Part shown: positions 1-9,100 of the stretch, piece after piece
Layout of the letters: each line of letters starts with the position of its first letter
Position numbering within the stretch: the first letter of the stretch is position 1
Assembly (NCBI GenBank): GCA_000711775.1
Contig: ARYC01000615.1
Span: 1 to 64,000, forward strand
Source of the DNA: Oxytricha trifallax
Lineage: Eukaryota; Ciliophora; Spirotrichea; Sporadotrichida; Oxytrichidae
DNA length: 64,000 nt
Direction of reading: 5' to 3'
Program-made: the position numbers and the translations under genes
The notes under the pieces: generated by a model
The model's input: the letters and a program-made list of their open reading frames with translations, nothing else
Database searches by the model: none
What the model was told of the DNA's origin: nothing

Positions 1-630
1 GTACTACTCTAATAAATAGTGGGCTCCAAGGAACTATACAACACACTATTAACACCAATCATTGAACCTCAACCAAAACAAAAGGCCACTCCAATCTCAT
101 TAGATAAGATAACGAAAGTAGAAGTTCTACTACTTTCTGCTACATTTATCAAAAAGTCCATAATTTACAAGTCGCCTATATAATAAATGCCACTAGACCA
201 TGATAAGATAACTTATCAATATTCAATAGAAAACAACCTTCAATCAAAATAAATTGAAGCGACTCTTCTCTACACTAACATAACTAAAAACAACAACTTC
301 ATTGACCAGCTAACTAAGCGATACACCACACTTAAAAAGAACAATAGCAAAGTAGCAAGGAAGAATTCTTCCTAAAACTTAAGTAGACTCCATTAAGAAG
401 TCTCTGACACTCCCATCTAAATCATGATATTAGAGGAATCACTCCCAGATGCAAAGATATACCTGGAATCACACAAAAGAAAAAATTAAGGAATCACTCA
501 TGAATAAACCAAAAGATCAAAAGATATTTAGATGAATCACCCAAATACATAAAGGTATTTGGAGAATCACCCAAAACATAAACTTGATACTGAATAAGGA
601 AAAACATATCGAACACTCAAACTATCTTGA
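1..630 (+). CDS. Unrecognised open frame, 5' end outside the window
   Basis: Frame 1 is open from the first base to a TGA at 628-630 (about 209 residues) when TAA and TAG are read as Gln; roughly a dozen such codons occur. The product is rich in K, N, I and Q, with no membrane segment or motif I recognise. The second half is crowded with short near-repeats around the words ESHK, NHPN and ENHPK, which mirror a GAATCAC word repeated in the DNA (about 430-580). No pointer-flanked IES was found in it. It could be the end of a nanochromosome gene or of a germline-limited element that continues into the CxxC frame at 887. Function unknown. Confidence 0.45.
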
Positions 631-740
631 ACACTACTATTTAATACCAAGTAATCAATAGGATCACTCAACAACTAAGCATCAGCCATGCCACAATAAT
701 TTAAGTTACTTTTACCAGCTTCGCTGGGTTCTCACATAAT

Positions 741-757
741 CCCAAAACCCCAAAACC
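741..757. repeat. Internal telomere-like tract (C3A4C4A4C2)
   Basis: Two C4A4-type units lie between the frames ending at 630 and starting at 887. Similar tracts occur at 23575-23586, 38020-38039, 59424-59443 and at the ends of both TBE elements. There is no matching G4T4 tract nearby, so a reinserted macronuclear chromosome is not shown. Confidence 0.7.
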
Positions 758-886
758 ACTTAGATACAATATAATAATCTTGATACTAACCATTAGAATT
801 TAAGATTTATCACATACATAATAATATATAGTATTTAATACTAAAAGGATTTATAATTATATATTAAATAGTAACTAATAATAAAA

Positions 887-1222
887 ATGGCAAACCTCTC
901 ATACCTTAAGAATAATAACAAATGGTGCCCAAAATGCGACAAATAAACTTGTATGGAAAAAATTTTCGACTACATGATAAACAGTCAAGGCATTCAACAA
1001 TTGCTGGCACAATACATCAGCTTCACAGTATATGCAGATAGACACTATAGAACTCCTGCAGAAGAAGCAGTTGAGTTATCAATATAGATTACATAGTTCC
1101 AGAAAGAACAAATCTATATTTACTAGTTGGAGAGACACACTGTGAAAGAGAGAACATCATCGTAATTCCTGAATGAATTACATGACATAATGAATGAAAT
1201 GATAGACAAAGGACAAATTTGA
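887..1222 (+). CDS. Small protein with a CPKC...C motif (111 aa)
   Basis: An ATG at 887 opens a frame of 111 codons ending at TGA 1220-1222. It needs the ciliate code (TAA/TAG as Gln at several sites, for example after CPKCDK). The N-terminal part contains W-C-P-K-C-D-K-Q-T-C (residues 13-22), a possible metal-binding knuckle. The rest is predicted helical (VELSIQITQFQKEQIYIYQ region). No IES is evident. The neighbour upstream is the long unrecognised frame on the same strand, with a telomere-like tract between them; downstream is a GC hairpin. I do not recognise the family; it may belong to a mobile element. Confidence 0.45.
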
Positions 1223-1296
1223 GATTGTTTAAGATTATATTAAAAATATAATATAAAAGGGCAAGTCCCTTACATATACTTAACGTATATATTCAT

Positions 1297-1319
1297 ATGG
1301 GGGGCCTTGAGCCCCCCAT
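1297..1319. repeat. Perfect GC hairpin
   Basis: ATGGGGGGC at 1297-1305 is followed 5 bases later by its exact reverse complement (1311-1319), in otherwise AT-rich DNA 75 bp after the stop of the small CxxC frame. It could act as an RNA 3'-end structure or be a relic of an element end. Confidence 0.6.
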
Positions 1320-1647
1320 GAGGATTAATTATTATTATTATTTATTTATAATTATAGTATTAAATAAAAAAAAGTTTTTCAATTTATATCTCATAAGGAA
1401 TAGTGTTATAAGGTAGACAAACATCCTGAAACTTGATAAAGCATAAAATTCATATGATTCAAATTACTATAATGTAAATATAGTAATTTGCATTTATAAT
1501 GATATTTTATATATAAAAAATAGGGTTTATGACGTCAAGATGATATTTTATATATATATAATAGGGTCTATGATATCGAGATGTCAAGAAGGAGATCGAT
1601 TTAGACCCTGTAGATACAAAATTTGATATGAAATGGGATATTTTAAT

Positions 1648-1722
1648 GGGGGGTGGGGGGGGTAATGGGGGGGGTTTGTGAGGGAAATGGGGGGGGAGTG
1701 GGTTACCCCCTGGGGGGGGGGG
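1648..1722 (+). repeat. G-tract cluster (possible G-quadruplex)
   Basis: At least seven runs of 3-10 G occur in 75 bases, with one CCCCC run that could pair back. The whole stretch 1223-2217 otherwise holds only AT-rich DNA with a TA microsatellite at about 2161-2174; I see no gene in it. Confidence 0.7.
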
Positions 1723-2217
1723 ATCTCGGTAGTAACAGATATAATTTAATATCAAAGACTCACAACTATTTAAAGGCAATTTTAGGAAAATTAAAATTAT
1801 TTTTAATTGATATCTGTAAATATAGTATAAAATAAATTAACATGCATGCGAATATTAAATTATAAAAATTGTATATTTTAGAATGAAAAACAACATTTTA
1901 ATAAATATAAATATTTAATTTTAACATTTATATCTCATGTTAAATTTCTTAGTAAAATAAAGAAATTTATTGAGAAGTAAATATAAGAAAGTCAATTGTT
2001 ATTCATCCACAGTAAGTGCAGAGTATATAAAAATAATTAGAGGAGTGGGTTTGGCTTATTCATTCACAATACTTTCAATAATGACTTATTCATTAAAGTT
2101 CTAATTGTGCTGTTATTATCAAATATACATTAAAATCATTTAATTTATATTAGAATGTGATATATATATATATACTAATCTATGCAGAATAAGGTATCGA
2201 TTCCCTCATTAATTCAA

Positions 2218-2950
2218 ATGGGGAGTAGAGTATAATTCAAAAACCATATAAATTAATTTTAATGATTTGGCAATACCTTAGTGAATTCTTGTGATTTGGC
2301 AGTGAGAACTTCAAATTTGTAGAGTGCGCATTGAAGTTGTCTTTGTGGAGTGATTTCTGGGTAGAAGCCAGTGTGTACAAGAATGTCTCTAATGATGTAG
2401 AGGAAGAATGCGAGGTTTTGCTCTGCTGCGTTTTCATCGTCTACGTCTTGAGTTGGTTCAAGATCCTGATATAATTATGAACTAATAAGAAATTTATCAC
2501 TTGTTTTAATGTATGATAGGGAAAAAAGAAGAATTTATAAAGATATTTAAATTAGAATCCTCCTTGATGTCTTCGTATTGAGAAAGAAGGATGTTTACTC
2601 TGAAGAGTGTCTGCTCGCTCAAGTCAAGGTGCTTTAGGGTGTTTTCAAAGAAAGTACCTAAAATGTTCAATTAATATATCAGAAAGAAATTAATAAAAGT
2701 GTAAATAAATAAAATATATGTAGCCAGATTGCAAAAACATAAAATAAAAAAGAAGATATAGGATAATTGCCAAAATAAAATATTTATTGAAATTAAAAAA
2801 ATGAAAATATAAGAAAGCTAATTTACGCTTTCACCTACCTCTTAGAAAAATAAACCACTTTTAAGCATACCTAATCCTAGAAAATTAAGTAATGTTGGGA
2901 GTAGTCGAAGGCCTTCTCGACCATCCTCTCCAAGCGGTACAAAAACTAGA
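2218..2950 (-). CDS. Partial MDS-split gene, unrecognised helical protein
   Basis: Three coding blocks read on the minus strand and join in frame at repeated pointers. The block ending with FLGLG (about 2866-2950) joins at TACCTAA to a block beginning TFFENTLKHLDLSEQ (about 2552-2657), which joins at AGGAT (IES of about 85 bp, 2467-2551) to a block starting DLEPTQDVDDENAAEQ (about 2240-2471). The frame then runs to a TGA near 2218. The 5' part beyond 2950 is not found, so this is a fragment. It looks like a soluble alpha-helical protein; no family recognised. The junction logic is strong, the ends are not. Confidence 0.6.
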
Positions 2951-3133
2951 AAATACCAAGAATTAAACAGTTAAGCTTTGTAAATCCCTAGTGCTCACTA
3001 ATTCTAATAAAAAGAGCAAGATTTAAACAAAATGACTTAATTAATATTTTAGCATTCATTTCCAAATGCACTTCACATGCAAATGAGTTAGATTTCTTAA
3101 GGGACTTTGCCATGCATAACCTCAAAGCACATT

Positions 3134-6100
3134 ATGAGTTTCGATCTAAATCCAATGACAAGAGAAATAATATTAATTACAGAGAGCGAAATAGCTATAT
3201 TTGATATTGATTAAAATCAATTTAAAGCTGTAAAGACTTTCAAGCAACTTTTGAATTACAATTTCTAATAGTCACCGGTTGTATAAAATTTTGGCGAAAC
3301 CAAAATATCTGGCAAAGAAACTAATGATAAGAATTTAAAACGTAGTAGTTCATTATCAAATCAGGGCAGTAGTAAGCCTGGTACAGCTGGATAAATTCAA
3401 TAAATATAGAAAAATTAGAATTTTATTAAAGGCTTCTCTCTGTACCTGTATAATTACTGGGTTGTAATCAAGAATAACAAGTAAGTTCTTTTTTTGGATT
3501 CAAAGCTATAATTCTCAAAGGATACGATATCAGATTCAAACGGAGTTGTTGACATGCTCGTTTCTTAAAAATCAGAAGAAATCATTACTGTTACTAAAGA
3601 TTTGAGGCAAATTAGAGTATGGACTTATATGATATATTAAAAAGAGAGACCCATGCCTCCTATAGATGAGCTGCCTGTTAATGTGAATCATGTCGACAGT
3701 AATTTGCATGTATTTATAACAAACAAGAAAAATATACACTTGAATCTCACCGTTGATTAACTGTGTCTGAATAATATTTGTGATATCCTGGTCTGTAGTT
3801 CTCTACAATCTAATGAAATTGCATTTTTCACATTGAAAGAAGGCAAGAATATGTATTCACTAAACTATTTTTACAATGAAACCCAATAAACATTAAATAT
3901 TTAAAATGAAATTTAGAGCCCAAAAAGTGCATATAGTCATCAAAATTTTAGCAATTACTCTTAGCAAATTCCTTATAAAACCACAAATCCAAAAATATAT
4001 TATCCTATTATAGAACTTAAAAAGAGCAAATATTCACATGATCAAGGTTTCTTCACTAAACACTTGGATAATTAACCTCGATTTTCTTACTAGTTAAAAA
4101 CTTTCTAGGAATTTATTGTTATCATGAATCGAAGAACTTTTGACATAACTATATGGGATTTAGGGTTAGAGAAAGTTTACAGAAGTTTTAGTTTGGCTTA
4201 AATATGCTATGGAAATGGAATATAGGTAGGTTTGAAGAAATCCATTGTTGATTAGATATACCCTGGACTAAGTAATTTTAAGACTGGATTTTTAATTGTT
4301 GATAGACAGCAGAACATTTATGATGTGTCTCTCCACTCATGTAAGTTTATTTAAAAAAACTGAAATAACCTTGAAATTTTGTCTTAATATTTACTTAATA
4401 TAATTTGACTTTCTATCATTAAGTATTTTGAAATAAAATTTTAATAATATTGAATCTGTTGAAGAGGAGCGAAAAAATTAATCAGATATAAATTTAAAAT
4501 TGAAAAATAAGACTTGATTAAAGATTGCATTTAAAGAGAAAAGATACGACTTAATTAGTGCAGAGAAGTGAGTAACGCTTGGAAAAAGTGGAGTTTAGAA
4601 AGAGTGCGAGAAGGATTTTTTAAAATTTTACAAAAATTATCAGTGCATAAAGCTTGCAAATACAATATAAGGGCGGGTGAAGGGTTACTTCAAATATCTT
4701 AATAATAAGGGTTTGAATTTAACAAATTGAATTCTTTAAGGATTTTAATTTTTTAGACTTCACCCTCAAGTCAAGTCAGTGCTCATAGACCAGCAACCTT
4801 CTTGATGAAGACCTTCATCTCGTCTCTTGAGATGGTTCCATTCAAAACCCTAAAACCCCTTAAAACTAGATGTTTAGTGATTTTCTTTGTAGGGTATAAT
4901 TGGGGCTAGTAGAAAAATTTGGCCAATTTGCAAAATGAGAAATAGAAATTATCAGAATTTAGGGTCTATTTATGATTAGAAATAATAGATTTACTGTTGC
5001 AGCTTAGGTATGGCACGAGTAACAATATGCAATAAGTTAAATTAGTATTGAATTACGCATCTATAGCAAAGCTCTTACTCAAGAGTGCTAAACTGTTAGG
5101 TATTACTGCAAGTTAGCTGTTTATCATTTATATTCTGGTACTTGAAAACATCCAATAAGAAAATAAAAGCTCACTAAAACCCATATTGACTACCTCTGTG
5201 ACTTTAAGACTTTAAAGTATTGGGAACACTTTCCTCTTGTCTAGCGAGCTTTAATGTTTCATCGCATGTTTCCTGACATGCGTATCTCTCCTTAGACTAT
5301 AGCCAATATTTATAGAAGAAATGGTCTTACTTTTAAGATTGTCAACAGAGTGAAGAGAGTGATTTATTTTACAGTGCCATTTTATAGTAATAATTTAAAC
5401 TAGATATATGATTAAATGCAGAGGGCTATTACTAATAACATCAAGTTCATACACGCTGATGAAGATTTATTCACCTTCAACATTTTTATAAATAAGCACT
5501 GGTATAAAAAGTACGATAATATAGAAGTATATGACTAAAAAGTAAAGGTTGCCACTCACGCAATTTTAGCTGGTATTAGTGAAGATTAAGGTTAAGAAGC
5601 TTATGTCATTCACCCTCGCTATATGAAGCGAGAGTAGTATATAGAGTTCCTACATAAGCTCAGAGATAAGTATAGTAACCAAGAGATCATCCTGTTTGAT
5701 GATAACCTCTCAGTTCATAAGACTAAGGAGTTTAAGAAAGCTTATGAAGAGCTAAACATAACTCCTGTATACAACGTTCCTTATAGCCCTTAATTTAATG
5801 GAATTGAATTCTACTGGAGTTAAATCAAGACTCACTACAAGAAGCTGTTGCTGTATCATCTTATGCATGACTTGCCCATCGATACAGTAGACTTAATTAA
5901 AAGCAGCTGGAAGAGAGAGCTTAGATAAGGCAACAATTTGTGCGAGAGAGGGAAGAATTAATGTTCATAAATAAGTTTTAGATTTAAACGAATGAATATA
6001 TTCACATGTTAAATTTGTCCATAAAGTGGTTTGGCTTCTCTTTCTTCTATTTCTTCTCTTTTTTTTATGGCATGCTTATGCCCATATTTCTTTTCTTTGT

Positions 6101-9100
6101 GCTAGCCCCTCCATCTATGTTCATATCATCTGGTTTTTAGACATCTTTATAAAGCATCTTTCTTACCTCATAAATTTTCTGCGATTTTCTCTCTCTGTGA
6201 ATCTTTGCACGCTATTTCATTAGAAATATACCAGGTTTCCCTAAAAAGTTATTAATCAAAGCTTACTATAGAGGTAAGGATGCTTCTTAAGCTCAGCGAG
6301 CCAGGTCTCGCTTATTATAAATAAAGTATTTTCAAAATGTAGAAATTGCAATAATATAATTTAAATTTAAATTTAAATAATTAAGATAGCCAATAATTTG
6401 CAATAGGTTTATATAGAATTTGATGTAGTAACTATCTAAAAATATCTGATTAATTTGGCCGTTACTATTAAAAACTTCAATATAATGTTGGAAAGTCCGA
6501 ATCTTGATTTGGAAATCTTTTTATTTTTGTTTAAAAAGAAATTCTAAATAAATTTTTAAACAAAAATAAAAAGATTTCCAAAGCAGGATTCGAACTTTCC
6601 AACATTTTATTGAATTTGTTACATCACACAGATATTTTTGGATGCTTACTATATCAAATTCTATATAAACCTATTGCATATTATTGGCTGTTTAATAATT
6701 TAAGTTTAAATTATATTCTTGCAATTTCTACATTTTGAATATACTATATTAATTGTATGCCTTGCTTTTTAATCTTCAGGATAAATTGACTAGCTTTTCT
6801 TGTGAGCTTCTTAAATGATTTCTCAATGATTTCTCTGAGATAACTCTTTCTTAAAGTACCAAGAACACCAAAGAAGAAGCTTCTCTCTGGAAACTTGTGA
6901 GAGAATTGTTTCTTGGTAGGTAGATAAACTGCTAACTCTTCATCTTTCATAGCATCTTCTAAGAGATTAGTTACTGAAATCTCTGGGTAGTTTGGTGGTA
7001 CTTTTATTAACTTAATTTCATTGTTTTTAAGGCTTTCTTCTCATCAAAGAGTATCACTTTTAAGAATGATATTTTGGGGCCTTCCATGGGTGGAAGGAAT
7101 GAATCCACTATAGTATTTGTTTGGATATACATTGAAATATCACCATGTTAAGTGAGGTATCGATAAAGATCATCTTTGCTTATAAATCTTGAGATCATTT
7201 TTTTTGAGCCTCAACTCTCTTCATTACAGTACTAATAGACTCCATCTTTGTTCCTTCTTCTATTAATGAATTTCTAATTTTAATTTATAGACTTCTTGAT
7301 CCTATTGTTTATATACTATTAAATATGGGCATCTTATAGGAGATCAACCTGGTAAAGATACATGGAGAAAGTTGGTAAAAGCTGTAACAAACTTCAGTGA
7401 TGGATCTCCATTTTTATCAATTTAGTTCCATTAAAGTAGTACTAAATTTGTTTAAATTTAATTAGACCAATTTGATAGTACCAAAACTTAATAAGTACCT
7501 ATTTTTAATCTAATGAGGTTTTAATGGAATTTCCAAAAAGGTTTAAAACCAAATTTGTACCAGTACCAACCTGAATTTTTCTAAGTTGGTACCAATATTA
7601 AAATATTAAGCATAAAATTAGAAAATTTATAGTTATATACTTAGTATAAATATGATGTCTAACCCTTCAAAATTAACTATTATTGCTGTAGGGTAAACTC
7701 CCTGCTCAACTGTACTTTACCTAGGGAGGTTATTTACTCATTAATAATAGTAATTTAAATTTGAATTTAAACATGGCTGTTAACTTATCGTAAAGCAGTT
7801 TCTCTTGGAACAGGTTAATCATTGCTCAACTTAAGCTCCTCCAAGAAACCAGAAGTAATTAATTTTGAAAAGGACGTTAAGCAAGAGCTTTAGAGTTTGA
7901 AGCTGAGGTCTTTAAAATTTAAGTTTAAACCAAAAAGTAGAGTGCAGAGGTGTGAGTTTAAACAAAAGTTGAATTGAATGAGGAAGATAAGGAACAGCAA
8001 CCAATAGAAAAAATTAAAACATTTTAATGTGAAGACTGCTAAAATTTCTTCTCAGCTGAGTCTAGCTTGAAGAGGCACATCAAAGAGATAAACTCTGGTA
8101 GAGCCAAGATCTACTTCAAGCAAGATAAAGTAGATGGTAGATATTATTGCACAACATGCATGAAGTCTTATACTCACTCAGCCAAAGAAAAGAGGCATAT
8201 GCAAAAGCATCATTTAAGCGATTTCCTGATTAAAGATGAGGAAACTTAAAAGCTTGTACCTGCTAAAAGAAAAAATTACTCTCTTGATTAATAAAAAGAA
8301 CAGTAGGAGAGACTTAAGAGACAGAAGTGGTTTGAGTCAATGAACCAACCAGCAAATGGTATGTATATAGCATGCTTAGAAGAGAGAGCAATGTATATAC
8401 CTGCATTAAATGCAGTCGACATAAGCAGCTGTATTGAAAACTATCTGAATATTGAAGTACCTAACAAGGTAAAACTTATAGTTGTTGATGAATTCGCATA
8501 CAAGGTATATCCATTCAAGTATCTCATTAAGAACGAGCAATATTAAAATGAGTTTGCAAATGAATACATAGTACTGAGAGAGGCTTAGAAAAGATAATGC
8601 AAGAACTTAGCTAAGCTTGACGGAGTTATACTTGGTCATGGTTTTATTGCTTTGAGACTAAAGAAATTTGAAATGACTCTAAGAGAGTATCTCTACCATA
8701 ATAGATATCCTGATGATTTGAATGAGATACTCACAGATATGACTAAGAGTGTGAAAGAGCTCCATGATCTAGGATATTTTCATAGAGATTTGAAGCCAGA
8801 AAATATAATGTTAAATCTCTGCCTTTTAGAAGTAGTAGTCATAAATTTCAACAGAGCAATAAGTCAAGAGATAGTAACTTTAGCAAAGGTTTTAGGCCTT
8901 CCAGGATACTTTCCAATAAGAGAGAAGTGGACAAATGGCTCTATGGGATGTTTGGGCGATAGCTGCAATTTTCTTAGAGTGTGATATGCTAAGTATTTCA
9001 TACTTTGGAACAAAACATGAGAAATAATCAATAAGTTTGGCTGCTTAACATATTAAACAAGATGAAGTCTGCAATGAAATTAAGTAGATAGTTGAGATAA

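Noticed and set aside
4338..4423. GT-AG intron at the end of the first propeller MDS
   Set aside because: Splicing there leads to stops in all phases, while the TGATGTG pointer to 10975 gives an open, propeller-like continuation.
6026..6223. Hydrophobic 65-aa frame as a membrane protein
   Set aside because: It is antisense to the end of the broken TBE 22-kDa gene region and overlaps the transposase 3' end; poly-pyrimidine DNA explains the F/L richness.
6578..6602. Possible tRNA gene (TTCGAATCC, B-box-like)
   Set aside because: There is no cloverleaf: the bases flanking the word do not form a T-arm, and it lies in the arm of a palindromic element.
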